This document shows positions 7,901-16,883 of a stretch of 64,000 nt of DNA, one piece after another. How positions within the stretch are numbered: the stretch's first letter is position 1; the number at the start of each line of letters is the position of its first letter. A program made the position numbers and the translations under genes. Below the pieces are notes generated by a model, which was given only the letters and a program-made list of their open reading frames with translations, searched no databases and was not told the origin of the DNA. Origin of the DNA: Bradyrhizobium altum (GTDB taxonomy: Bacteria; Pseudomonadota; Alphaproteobacteria; Rhizobiales; Xanthobacteraceae); contig NZ_JACMYP010000014.1 of the NCBI RefSeq assembly GCF_020889705.1, positions 1 through 64,000 on the forward strand, written 5' to 3'.

Positions 7901-9034
7901 TCATGTAAACACACGTTCCAGCGTTGCGGGCAATAACGCGGAATTTGCGGCTCGGATGGAAGTGTGCCGTGCTTTGAGGTTGGTGATTTCGGCATGAAGG
8001 CGGTCGAAGGATTGCTGTGCGGCGAGCGTCGGCAGGGGGACTTCAATTTTGCCGAGTTTACCGAGACTTAATGTTCGGTTTCGATCAGCCGTCCCTGGCG
8101 ATGCGGAGTTCACTTTGGCCAAACCGTCTTCGCTCAAAAGATAGTAAGCGAGAAAGCCTGCGGTAGCCTTCATCGGGTCTGGAACGCAGGTGATGTAGCG
8201 ATGAGATGCGATGCAGCCATCATGCGCATTGCTTGCGACTGCGATTGCACCTTCCCATGCCTTAATATTGCTCAGCACCAAGTCGCCTGATTTAACCCAA
8301 ATTGGCTTTTCCCAGGTAGCCGTCGCGCCATCAAAATCTGGTTTGGCGAACAAGCCCTTGCCGAACGAGCGCGCACCGATTTCCCGATAACGCGCGGTAA
8401 CGTGGATTTCGACGGGGCGGCGAAGAAAAGGCGCAGCTTCAAATATCGGGCGAAGAGGTGCGTTGTAGGTGGTGTCGCGGAAACGCAGCGCGAGCAAAAG
8501 CTCCGCGTCGCGCTCCACTGCATCCAGGTGTTCCTCGATCTGCTGCGCCTTTTTGGCCAGCGTGTCTAGACGGTCAACAATCCGGCTTTGCTCGTCGAGC
8601 GGAGGGAGCGGAATTTCATACCCGAGGACGTCGTCGGGCCGTATTGCGGCATAGTTCGTCGAACCCTGCGCCTCGACCTGCAGACGAAAGGCGCGTGTCT
8701 TGGCGAACCAACCAAGGTACCTGTTGTTGAGGCGATCAGGTTTGTGGCGGTAAAGAAAGTAGTGACTGCTAACGATTGAACCGTCTAGATCGTTTGGAAC
8801 GACGCCAAAGCCGCCTACCTTTGCATCAATCTCGGCGACGAGGAACTCACCTGCGCGAGCGACCTGCTGTTTTTTGGTTTTGATCTGCGCACCTTGCACG
8901 GCATCGCGCAACACAATTCCCTGCGCGTGAAGCTGTACACGTGGGCGACGGTATGTTTCCAGGTCATCAATAATGATGAACTCTTTTCGATGATCTATTA
9001 CTTCGCTGAGTGCGATCTTCGGCCAATCGTTCAC
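7901..9034 (-). CDS. hsdS: Type I restriction-modification specificity subunit HsdS
   Basis: This 377-residue protein has the two-half layout of HsdS. The first target-recognition domain (about 1-150) ends in I-P-L-P-P-L-D-E-Q-S-R-I, followed by a coiled-coil spacer. A second domain (about 195-345) ends in V-P-L-P-T-L-A-A-Q-Q-S-F and another helix. HsdS binds two HsdM subunits and supplies the bipartite recognition sequence. It is slightly shorter than usual. The GTG start overlaps the hsdM stop by 4 nt (GTGA), so translation is coupled. It is the last gene of the operon. The recognition sequence cannot be predicted from the protein alone. Confidence 0.9.
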   Translation of the reverse strand: MNDWPKIALSEVIDHRKEFIIIDDLETYRRPRVQLHAQGIVLRDAVQGAQIKTKKQQVARAGEFLVAEIDAKVGGFGVVPNDLDGSIVSSHYFLYRHKPDRLNNRYLGWFAKTRAFRLQVEAQGSTNYAAIRPDDVLGYEIPLPPLDEQSRIVDRLDTLAKKAQQIEEHLDAVERDAELLLALRFRDTTYNAPLRPIFEAAPFLRRPVEIHVTARYREIGARSFGKGLFAKPDFDGATATWEKPIWVKSGDLVLSNIKAWEGAIAVASNAHDGCIASHRYITCVPDPMKATAGFLAYYLLSEDGLAKVNSASPGTADRNRTLSLGKLGKIEVPLPTLAAQQSFDRLHAEITNLKARHTSIRAANSALLPATLERVFT

Positions 9035-10593
9035 GATTCCGCCCCGCTGACCAAAGTCTCAATTTCACATAGCAAGCGCAGCACGTCGGCCTCGTGGCTG
9101 CGCATCGAGGCAATCAGCTCCTTCGGATCGGCGTGTCCTAGACCGAGCTTGGCGTTCGGATTCTTAAGGTCGAGGTTGTAGCCGTTAGCTGCGACTTCGC
9201 TGGCGCTAACCTTCCACGCCTGTGGCCCTTCTTTGCGTCGCTTCCACCAGTCCAATACGGGCGATAGTTCCTCGAACTGCAAAGGCGCAGTCTTGCTGTA
9301 TTTCTTGCGGCCTTCGGGCAGAGGAGGTTCGTAATACCAAATCAATTCCGTAGGGCCACCACGCTCGAAGAAGAGCAGATTAGACGCAATGTTGGTGTAA
9401 GGTGCGAACACCCCTTCAGGCAGCCGCACGATAGTGTGAAGGTTGAACTCCTTGAGAAGTTCCTCCTTGATGCGGGCACAAACGCCATCGCCGAACAGTG
9501 TGCCATTCGGCACGACGACGGCAGCACGCGCCGGGTGACCGGCGGAAGTCGGTTGGCGTTTGAGCTTGCGCATGATGAGTTGCAAGAACAGCAGTGCAGT
9601 CTCTGCCGTCTGACGATCTTCGGGGAAGTTGCCCTGAATGCCTTTTTCTTCCTCCCCACCAAACGGCGGGTTGGTGAGGATCACATCGACGCGCTCCTTC
9701 TCACCAATCTCGGAGAGCCTGAAGCGGAGGGCGTTGCCGGGATCGATCTGCGGCGCATCCAGTCCGTGCAGCAGCAGATTCATCTGGCAAAGCAGATAGG
9801 GCAGGGACTTTGGTTCGCAGCCGGTGATGGTGTCGTTTTGCAGACGCTTGCGGTCGGCGACAGTCTTCACTTGTTTCTCAAGGTGGTTGTATGTCTCCAC
9901 CAGAAATCCGCCCGTGCCACTGGCTGGGTCAAGGACGGTTTCGCCGAGGCGTGGGTCAGTCACTTCTACCATGAAGCGGACGACGGCGCGCGGCGTGTAG
10001 AACTCGCCGGAATCACCCGCAGCATCGCGCATTTCGCGCAGCATAGATTCGTAGAGTGCTCCGAGGGTGTGAAGCTCCTCGGACGACGTGAAATGAATCC
10101 CGCCGACTTTGTTGATAATGTCGCGGAGCAGATAGCCGCTTTTCATGCGGTTATCTACGCCCTTGAAGACGGTTGCGATCACATCACGGCGGTTGTCGCC
10201 ATTAGAACTTGAAAGCGAACGCAAATAGGCGAATAGGCCGGATCCTTTCTTGCCATCCGCACGAACGGCTTCGTCGGAGTTGATGAAGGAAAGGAGCTCA
10301 TCACCCGTGATCCCCTGCGGGTCGGCCGCCCAATCGCGCCAACGATAGGGGGCTTCGATGGCAGCCTTAAACTTCTTGCCCGCCAGCGCGGCTTCTTCGT
10401 CACGTTGCCGCTCAAGGTCGTCGAGGAATTTCAGGAACATAATCCACGTCAGAAGCGGCAGGCGGTCGAGATCGCCGTTCAGTCCCTTGTCCTTGCGCAT
10501 GATGTCGCGTGCAGATTTCAGTAGACTTCCCAGGATCTGGGAGGTCGTCATCGGTGCGGCTCCAGGGCCATTCTTCGTTTTAGTTCGTCCCAT
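9031..10593 (-). CDS. hsdM: Type I restriction-modification DNA methyltransferase subunit HsdM
   Basis: This 520-residue N6-adenine methyltransferase has an N-terminal helical HsdM domain (about 15-160), motif I D-P-A-S-G-T-G-G-F-L for S-adenosylmethionine around residue 220, and catalytic motif IV N-P-P-F-G around residue 310. With HsdS it methylates adenines in the host target sequence, and with HsdR it forms the restriction complex in the cytoplasm. All motifs look intact, in contrast to the degenerate homologue encoded at the head of the operon. The ATG overlaps the end of hsdR by 14 nt and its stop overlaps the hsdS start, indicating coupled translation. Confidence 0.93.
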   Translation of the reverse strand: MGRTKTKNGPGAAPMTTSQILGSLLKSARDIMRKDKGLNGDLDRLPLLTWIMFLKFLDDLERQRDEEAALAGKKFKAAIEAPYRWRDWAADPQGITGDELLSFINSDEAVRADGKKGSGLFAYLRSLSSSNGDNRRDVIATVFKGVDNRMKSGYLLRDIINKVGGIHFTSSEELHTLGALYESMLREMRDAAGDSGEFYTPRAVVRFMVEVTDPRLGETVLDPASGTGGFLVETYNHLEKQVKTVADRKRLQNDTITGCEPKSLPYLLCQMNLLLHGLDAPQIDPGNALRFRLSEIGEKERVDVILTNPPFGGEEEKGIQGNFPEDRQTAETALLFLQLIMRKLKRQPTSAGHPARAAVVVPNGTLFGDGVCARIKEELLKEFNLHTIVRLPEGVFAPYTNIASNLLFFERGGPTELIWYYEPPLPEGRKKYSKTAPLQFEELSPVLDWWKRRKEGPQAWKVSASEVAANGYNLDLKNPNAKLGLGHADPKELIASMRSHEADVLRLLCEIETLVSGAES

Positions 10594-12952
10594 AGAGCAA
10601 TCCTTGCAGGTCGTTCACGGCTCGGCGGAGCTCGTTGGGGCCGCCGAACAACTTGATGATTTCGGCCGGTTGGCCGTGGGTTGAGATGGGCGGAACTCTC
10701 AGCACGTCTGGCAAGACAAACTGAGCATCACCGTGTTCCGCATACTTTTCCAGAAGCTCATCGAGCACTTGGCGCGCTTCGGGGGAGAATTTCAAGAAGT
10801 AGTCTTTTCGCTCGGACCTAAGCCGCTGTGCTCGCTCGCGTCTTGTGCGAAGGGGCGCATTAAAGGCCAGATGGCAAAGCAAGTCGAAGGGATCAGCGTC
10901 CAGCTGGCCGGTTTGTTCAGCCAATTCAGCAAAGTCGATTCCGCGCTCATTGAGCGCGGCTATAATTTCGCGGCGCTTGTCCGCGTCCGCCCAACGCTGG
11001 CGAAGATCAGAAGATGTGGGCGCGAGCGAGCGAATGCTTTCGGCGGCATATTCGGTGTACTTGACGACGCGAAGCTGTTTCCCATTCGGGTCTAGCTCAT
11101 GCACTAGATGGGCGACTACCTCGACCTGACCGCCGTCGAAGTAGAATTTGCGTGGTTCGCCCGGCGGAGGTTCGATAACGCCAGGTTCGCCGTCTTTCGG
11201 CGCTTCTGGCTCTTGGCCTTCTGGAATAGTTTCGGTCTTGCCGGTGGTCTCGCCTGCGTCGTTCATTTCTTCTTCTGTGATTCGTGCAGGATCACCATCG
11301 AAGTCCGGGTCGGCAAACATGCGGGTCGCTGAGCCGGTGTAATCGAGGATATTGAACCAGAGTTTGCCATAGTCATCGCGCAGGCGCGTTCCGCGGCCGA
11401 TGATCTGCTTGAACTCGCTCATCGATCCCACGACACGCGCGAGAACAACATTCTTGCAGGTTGGCGCATCCACGCCAGTGGTCAGCATTTGCGAGGACGT
11501 GAGGATGGCCGGCGTCTTGGCTTCGAGGTCTTGAAACTTGGACAGATGGCCGCGCCCAATGGCGCCTTCATCGGCAGTGACGCGCGCCACATAGTCAGGA
11601 TACTGTGCCACAAGGTCGGCATTGAGATTGACGAGAGCTTCTCGCATTTCCGACGCGTGTTCCTGATCGACACAGAATACGATAGTTTTGCCAAAGCGGT
11701 CCGTCTTCTTTAGAAAGTCCGTCAGATGACGCGCGATGGCCTGTGTTCGAGCGCGCAAGGCGATGGCCCGCTCAAAGTCCTTGGTCTGGTACTCGTCATC
11801 CGGGATCGTGCGGCCGAAGCGATCCACCTCGTCCTTGCTGGGCCGCCAACCGGCAGCGTCCCATTGGGTGATGACGCGATGAACGCGGTAGGGCGCGAGA
11901 AAGCCGTCGTCGATCCCCTGGCGAAGGCTGTACTCGTAAAGCGGGTTGCCGAAATAGACGTAAGTGTCGCGGTTGTCCTCACGCAGCGGCGTCGCCGTCA
12001 TGCCAAGCTGGTAGGCCGGTTTGAAATGCTCGAGGATGACGCGCCAGGAACTGTCGTCCCGGGCGCTTCCCCGATGACATTCATCGATAATGATGAGATC
12101 GAAGAAGTCAGCGGGATAGTCGCGGAAAAGTCCAGCGCGGCGCTCATCCTCCGCAAGAGCTTGATAAATTGCGAAATACATTTCGCGGCTTTTGATAATC
12201 TCGCCCGATTCGACCTTATGGCGGGCGTCGCCGAAGGGACTGAATGTCTTGTCCTTAGGATCATCGACGAGGATATTGCGATCAGCGAGAAAGAGAATGC
12301 GTGGCTTGCGATGCTCTCCGGTTCTGTTCCAGCGGCTTGACCAAAGCTTCCAGCAAATCTGAAAGGCAACGATGGTCTTGCCCGTGCCAGTCGCCATAGT
12401 GAGAAGCAGGCGCTGCTTTCCGGCAAGGATGGACTCGACAGTTCGGTTAATGGCGATTTGCTGATAGTATCGGGGCGATTTACCGCCGATTATGTTGTAG
12501 GGCGAGATCAGGTGATCCAGGCGTTCTGGCGTGTTGATACCGCTGCCTGCCTGATAACGTTGCCACAGGTCTTCGGGCTTGGGGAAGTGCGTGACGTGCT
12601 TCTCCTGCCCGGTGAAATAGTCGATTTCGATAATATCAACTCCGTTGGTGGCGTAAGCGTACTTGAGGCCAAGAATCTCCGCGTAGCCGCGCGCCTGTTG
12701 AACAGCATCGGCTGCGGACTTGTAGCTGGCCTTGGCCTCGACCACGGCAATCGGAAAGTCTCGTGTGTAGTGCAAAAGATAGTCGACCCGCTTGGGCGGC
12801 TTGCGAACAAAACCCTTGCCCACGGGGATCACGCGCCCGTCCGTAATGGTGCGCTGCTCGGCGATAGAATGAGGTTCGTTGTCCCAACCAGCCGATTGCA
12901 ACTTTGGAACGATAAACTTTCGACAGGTATCCGCCTCGTTCGTCATCTGCAT
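10580..12952 (-). CDS. hsdR: Type I restriction endonuclease/translocase subunit HsdR (EcoEI-like)
   Basis: This 790-residue protein has an N-terminal PD-(D/E)XK nuclease (Asp in V-D-Y-L-L, then V-V-E-A-K-A-S), followed by superfamily 2 helicase motifs: Walker A M-A-T-G-T-G-K-T, D-E-C-H, M-T-A-T-P, and motif VI in I-G-R-G-T-R-L-R. The acidic Pro/Glu-rich linker around residues 570-600 and the C-terminal helical domain are typical of EcoEI-type R subunits. It translocates unmethylated DNA using ATP and cuts at a distance. The start has a clear AGGAAAT ribosome-binding site. It lies 96 nt downstream of the methylase-like gene and overlaps hsdM, so it is in the middle of a five-gene operon. Confidence 0.93.
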   Translation of the reverse strand: MQMTNEADTCRKFIVPKLQSAGWDNEPHSIAEQRTITDGRVIPVGKGFVRKPPKRVDYLLHYTRDFPIAVVEAKASYKSAADAVQQARGYAEILGLKYAYATNGVDIIEIDYFTGQEKHVTHFPKPEDLWQRYQAGSGINTPERLDHLISPYNIIGGKSPRYYQQIAINRTVESILAGKQRLLLTMATGTGKTIVAFQICWKLWSSRWNRTGEHRKPRILFLADRNILVDDPKDKTFSPFGDARHKVESGEIIKSREMYFAIYQALAEDERRAGLFRDYPADFFDLIIIDECHRGSARDDSSWRVILEHFKPAYQLGMTATPLREDNRDTYVYFGNPLYEYSLRQGIDDGFLAPYRVHRVITQWDAAGWRPSKDEVDRFGRTIPDDEYQTKDFERAIALRARTQAIARHLTDFLKKTDRFGKTIVFCVDQEHASEMREALVNLNADLVAQYPDYVARVTADEGAIGRGHLSKFQDLEAKTPAILTSSQMLTTGVDAPTCKNVVLARVVGSMSEFKQIIGRGTRLRDDYGKLWFNILDYTGSATRMFADPDFDGDPARITEEEMNDAGETTGKTETIPEGQEPEAPKDGEPGVIEPPPGEPRKFYFDGGQVEVVAHLVHELDPNGKQLRVVKYTEYAAESIRSLAPTSSDLRQRWADADKRREIIAALNERGIDFAELAEQTGQLDADPFDLLCHLAFNAPLRTRRERAQRLRSERKDYFLKFSPEARQVLDELLEKYAEHGDAQFVLPDVLRVPPISTHGQPAEIIKLFGGPNELRRAVNDLQGLLYGTN

Positions 12953-13048
12953 ATTTCCTGGTCACGCGAATTTCTTATTGGCAATAGGATTGACCCGCTC
13001 CAAGGCGTGGGCGCTCGAAGTACGGCGAGCTTTGCTGGGTAGCAATCA

Positions 13049-14986
13049 TCACGGCCGATCCGTGCTTGGCTTAGCCAGCGCTCGCGGGGGAGCGAAAAAC
13101 AAATCGGATGTATCTTGCTCTTGCTGCAAGATCTGCCCCTGTATTTGTTCAATCTGCTGCCGAAGTGATTGGGTCATTTGAATCTGGTTCATAATTTGCC
13201 GCTGCCTCTCGATGGGCGGCACTGGGATCGGCAGTCGTTTTAGATCGCCCATTGGGATCAAGGGGACCGTGGTGCCACCGGCGAGCGCCTGCAACTGTGC
13301 TTGGCCAAATGACGAGGCGAGATAGCGGGCGAGCACTAGCGGATCAGAAATAGGCGACGATTGACGTAATCGGGCAATGACAAAACTCTGCCCAGCCGTC
13401 CAACCGTTGAAAAATTCAGTAGGTGCATAATCTGGCACTACTCCCGCTACGCCAACCTTCCCTTTCACGCTGATCAATATGTCTCCCCCTCGTAGGATAA
13501 TGCGTTCAATCTGATCGACATCGCCGATCCAAATGTCTATCCCCTTTTCGGGACGCTTGACCACGCCATCTTGGATGTCGCTAGTGGTAACCTCGCGCAC
13601 GGTAATGATTTCGCCAGTTGGCGGGCGGCGGTGTTCTGGGGTCGGTTTGAACGGTTGGGGGCGATACAATTCGGCAAGGTCGGAGAGCGGTACAGTCGTC
13701 TGTTTGTTCAGCAACTGGCGTTGGCGGCGAATTTCCGGATCGACGACGTAACGGTCGACTGCAAGATTGTAATCATTGTCAGCTAGCTCATCGACATTCA
13801 CTTCAATCACATACTCGTCGTCCCCCTTACCTTTGACGCGCGCGAGCCATTCGCGTGTTTGATGCTCTTTCGCTAGGGGATTTTGCATACGCAATTTGGA
13901 AGGGGCTTTTGTGCGACAATCGACGAAGCGGACAGTTTGCTCAAGCGATGTATTGGTGGCGTCAAAGACCAGGAGTGAACTCGCCACGCCGCTGTTGTGG
14001 CCAATAATGCCGCGAGGCAGTCCAATCACAACACTCAAGCCGTAATTCGAGACGATCAAACGCTTGTAGGCTTGATCGCTTTTGGTGGTGCGGAAGAGAA
14101 ATCCGTCGGCGAGAAGGATTAGCTGATGTTTGTGGCTGCGCGTCAAAGCCAAATTTATATGGAGCGCGTCGGCCATGCTCGCTGTGCCGGGCAATGCCGA
14201 CAAGTCGTCAGAAATTTTGTCGGGAGAATATTTGCGACCGAACGGAGGGAGTACGATGGCGTGGTCAAACGAGCGTTGAGCATAGCCGTGCCGCTTCCGC
14301 TGTTCCAACCACATCAATCCTTGTTCGGGGTCTTGGATTTGGCCGCGCGCTGGATCCGAACAAGAGACCTTCAAGGAATAGTTTCCAGCAATACCCAAAA
14401 GTGCAGTCAGCCGAGCGAGTGAAGCTGTTGGGGCTTCCAGTTCGACGGGGTGGGTCCTTGCTAATTCCAGCGCAATGGGCGCGGAGAGGTCGAATCCGCA
14501 GTAAACGCTGTCGCTTCGTTTGATGCCCAATGCATCGATTATGAGGGCTGTCAGGTCAGAATCAACATCCAGTGACGGTGCGAGCAGCCATCTGGCGCAA
14601 TCGTGCACCCTACTTGGATTGAGTTCGTTGCCTGTCGCGAGAAAATCACGGGTGGTCTGGCGCAGTGACTCAAGCGTTCCAGGTTCTGCCTTGGCCGCGA
14701 TCTCTTCTAATTCCTCGAATGCCCAATCGTCACCATGAGCGGCGCGCTCCCTCCGTAGGCGCGCAAGAATGGCTGCCCAGGTACGTGTGGTTAACTCCTC
14801 CTGCTCATCAAAAAATCCAAAGGTCTCATTTTTTGAGCCTTTCTTACGTTCGCCGGTTGGCAGAAGACGTGCCCAAACCATCATTGCCGCAATGAAAGGT
14901 CCGGCCTCGTCAAGCCGAAGACCCATGCTGCGCCAAATATCGATGGCACTGAATGTGCGCGCATCGAGTGTGGGGGCCTTCACCAC
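13049..14986 (-). CDS. Degenerate N6-methylase fused to an HsdS-like recognition domain
   Basis: This 645-residue protein has an HsdM-like core in about residues 10-400, but the key motifs are altered. The position of motif I reads Y-C-G-F-D-L-S-A, without the glycine loop, and motif IV is L-P-P-F-G (246-250) instead of N-P-P-F. From about residue 430 it resembles an HsdS half: a target-recognition domain, then V-P-P-I-E-R-Q-R-Q-I and a Gln-rich coiled coil. It is therefore an M-S fusion that is probably catalytically dead and may keep DNA-binding or scaffold functions. It is read just before hsdR and overlaps the DUF4258 gene by 7 nt (GTGGTGA). It could be an extra regulator or sensor in the type I complex, or belong to a separate two-gene system with DUF4258. 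Function is inferred. Confidence 0.65.
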   Translation of the reverse strand: MVKAPTLDARTFSAIDIWRSMGLRLDEAGPFIAAMMVWARLLPTGERKKGSKNETFGFFDEQEELTTRTWAAILARLRRERAAHGDDWAFEELEEIAAKAEPGTLESLRQTTRDFLATGNELNPSRVHDCARWLLAPSLDVDSDLTALIIDALGIKRSDSVYCGFDLSAPIALELARTHPVELEAPTASLARLTALLGIAGNYSLKVSCSDPARGQIQDPEQGLMWLEQRKRHGYAQRSFDHAIVLPPFGRKYSPDKISDDLSALPGTASMADALHINLALTRSHKHQLILLADGFLFRTTKSDQAYKRLIVSNYGLSVVIGLPRGIIGHNSGVASSLLVFDATNTSLEQTVRFVDCRTKAPSKLRMQNPLAKEHQTREWLARVKGKGDDEYVIEVNVDELADNDYNLAVDRYVVDPEIRRQRQLLNKQTTVPLSDLAELYRPQPFKPTPEHRRPPTGEIITVREVTTSDIQDGVVKRPEKGIDIWIGDVDQIERIILRGGDILISVKGKVGVAGVVPDYAPTEFFNGWTAGQSFVIARLRQSSPISDPLVLARYLASSFGQAQLQALAGGTTVPLIPMGDLKRLPIPVPPIERQRQIMNQIQMTQSLRQQIEQIQGQILQQEQDTSDLFFAPPRALAKPSTDRP

Positions 14987-15273
14987 TTGCGTTCTCTCAC
15001 GTAACTGCGGGCTCTGCGGCGATCATAGCTTTCCGTGCGGTAAGTGGTGATGAGCTTGCCGCCTTCCTCTACTACTACCACACCGCCCTTATCGAGGGCG
15101 CGAATGACGGTCCGTTCCGTCTGCCGGAGTGCAGACAGCATTTGTTCAAGACCCTTGCGGGTCAGTACGTATTTGTCATGCTGGCACTCGCCGTATTCGA
15201 GAGCGAGATCAACCAGGTCTAGAGTAATGCCGCGTTGGTTCATGCGGGTTGTCATGTGGCGAGTGTGGCCCAT
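14980..15273 (-). CDS. DUF4258-like small protein heading the restriction operon
   Basis: This 97-residue protein resembles DUF4258 proteins: an N-terminal H-x-x-x-R-M-x-x-R-G-I segment, a helix, then beta strands with V-V-V-V-E-E-G and I-T-T-Y-R-T, and a basic C-terminus. The family is thought to share the RelE/Barnase-like toxin fold, so an RNase or regulator role is possible. It is first in the operon, with a very strong ribosome-binding site (GAGGAGGAG at about 15276-15287) and a palindrome overlapping its promoter, suggesting autoregulation. It overlaps the methylase-like gene by 7 nt. No separate antitoxin gene is seen; the large partner could serve that purpose, which is speculation. 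Confidence 0.65.
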   Translation of the reverse strand: MGHTRHMTTRMNQRGITLDLVDLALEYGECQHDKYVLTRKGLEQMLSALRQTERTVIRALDKGGVVVVEEGGKLITTYRTESYDRRRARSYVRERKW

Positions 15274-15297
15274 TGGCTCCTCCTCAATTCTTTTGTA

Positions 15298-15337
15298 ATT
15301 ATGGTCATTCGGATTTAAAAGTCAATATGTGACTTTT
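15298..15337 (-). promoter_or_regulatory. Promoter with overlapping palindromic operator for the restriction operon
   Basis: On the minus strand TTGACT (15320-15325) and CATAAT (15298-15303) are separated by 16 nt, a strong sigma-70 promoter 25 nt upstream of the DUF4258 start. The inverted repeat AAAAGTCA (15317-15324) and TGACTTTT (15330-15337), with a 5-nt spacer, covers the -35 box, where a repressor or activator would control the whole five-gene operon. Confidence 0.65.
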
Positions 15338-15776
15338 TATTTTGATGGGAAGTTTACGAAGGCGAATCCGTTTCGGTTGGAAGAGCGGTGACCCCGACTC
15401 GGAGCGCCCAAATGGCAGCGCGTGACCCGGCCCGGAGACGACTGCGGATCGACCGAAGGGACGCGCCTATGAGGCTGAGATCACTTTCGAATGGTGCGAC
15501 AATCCGAAAGCTTCCAATCCGGCAAGATTGGCAGTTTGTCATTCCAAATGGGCCGAAGTCGTAATCCCCAGCACGACTGTGCTGTCGAAGGGGGCGAGAT
15601 GGCCTTTCCTTTCCTCGTGCTGTACCCACTCAATCTTCAACGTCATTTTGCTTGCCGTGCTCTCGCGCCTGCCGTCGATAGAGAGACAGCGAGCGGATTC
15701 ATCTCGGCCTATTGACGGTAAGCGGGGCAGTACTTTTAGAATCAGCTTTTGAACGTGACCTAAGGACGTAATCGCA
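15338..15776. other. Intergenic region, nothing further recognised
   Basis: Several overlapping frames of 70-90 codons exist on both strands, but none has a ribosome-binding site or a protein-like composition. A promoter for the plus-strand DUF4238 gene should lie in the right half; I see no clear -35/-10 pair. Confidence 0.35.
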
Positions 15777-16862
15777 TTGTCGATACCCATAGGCAGGGTA
15801 GGAGCACCGCGGATCGTGGTTGTCAGTCAAGCAATCCAGTGCGAGTTCTGCAAGCACTGGTACTTAATGCCGTGTACGGATAGCGAGCAAGAAGCGTGCC
15901 CGAACATGATCTGGTTGCGCGCGAAGGCGGGGGTGACGGCGCAGCAGTCCTTTCGGCATCATTACATTCCAAAGTTCTATACCAAACGTTGGAGCGGCGA
16001 AGATTACAAACTCACCGAGTTTAGCCGCCCCTACAAAGAACTGATATCAAAGCGAGTGCTCCCAGTCCAAACTGGATTTGCTGACAGGCTTTACGAACTA
16101 AAGGGAGCTCCGGCCTCGGCTGCGCAACAGGTCGAAGACGAATTTATGAGCCCAGTGGACTCTGATGCCGCTCTTGCATCGGAAATGCTCGAAAACGCGG
16201 ATCCTCGCATTAACACGGATTCCAAATGGCGATCAGCATGGTCGCAGTTCTTGATCACGCTTTTGATGCGAACGCCAAAAGATCTGACGGTTTTAGCGCA
16301 AATAATAGAAGAGGATTGGGCAAGGGATTTTCCGAGGTTTGAACAAAAGTATTCGGCGAGCCGGAAGCCTGATGACCCCGCAACATTGCAAGAATTTATC
16401 GATCAAAAGGATCCCGATTATATCGCGCGATGGACGATTGATGAGGCGCGCGCACTTATGAGCCACGATCAGCTGGGTCAGCAGCTAAACAATTTGCGAT
16501 GGTTCGTTCTGACAACAACGAGCGACGCTCCAAAATTTCTGACATCTGATCGACCCGTAGTCATGTCCGACACACTGACGGCAGATAACTCTTATTTATA
16601 CCTACCTATCGGGCCGCGTCTGCTCTTCGTGGCCGTCACCAACGCCAAAGCCGAACAGCGCATCAAGACCTGGCCATCAGCGAAGCTAGTCGACGAGACA
16701 AACAGGCTGGTGGTGTTACAGGCTTCCAAATACGTCTACGGCGCAGACAGCATAGCGGCTGAGTTCGTAGAGGGCCACTATGGGAAGCCCGGTCCAAAAT
16801 CGTTCATGGAGCGATTGAGAGAGCGCCGCAATGAACGCGCAAAGCTTCGCGACACCGCGTAG
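15777..16862 (+). CDS. DUF4238 domain-containing protein
   Basis: The signature R-H-H-Y-I-P-K-F-Y at about residues 60-68 and the S-D-R-P-V segment near residue 262 mark a DUF4238 protein, a family of unknown function common in accessory regions. The listed start is a TTG with AAGGA about 10 nt upstream and gives 361 residues. It places a Cys cluster (C22, C25, C33, C41) before the domain, possibly a zinc knuckle. An ATG at 15906 would start directly before the DUF4238 motif and drop these cysteines. The gene is followed 21 nt later by the GIY-YIG gene in the same direction, so the two likely form an operon. No catalytic site is established for the family. Confidence 0.7.
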   Translation: MSIPIGRVGAPRIVVVSQAIQCEFCKHWYLMPCTDSEQEACPNMIWLRAKAGVTAQQSFRHHYIPKFYTKRWSGEDYKLTEFSRPYKELISKRVLPVQTGFADRLYELKGAPASAAQQVEDEFMSPVDSDAALASEMLENADPRINTDSKWRSAWSQFLITLLMRTPKDLTVLAQIIEEDWARDFPRFEQKYSASRKPDDPATLQEFIDQKDPDYIARWTIDEARALMSHDQLGQQLNNLRWFVLTTTSDAPKFLTSDRPVVMSDTLTADNSYLYLPIGPRLLFVAVTNAKAEQRIKTWPSAKLVDETNRLVVLQASKYVYGADSIAAEFVEGHYGKPGPKSFMERLRERRNERAKLRDTA

Positions 16863-16883
16863 CGGACAGCACAGAGGCAGACA

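Noticed and set aside
9436..10212. 258-codon plus-strand frame
   Set aside because: Antisense to hsdM across its catalytic motifs.
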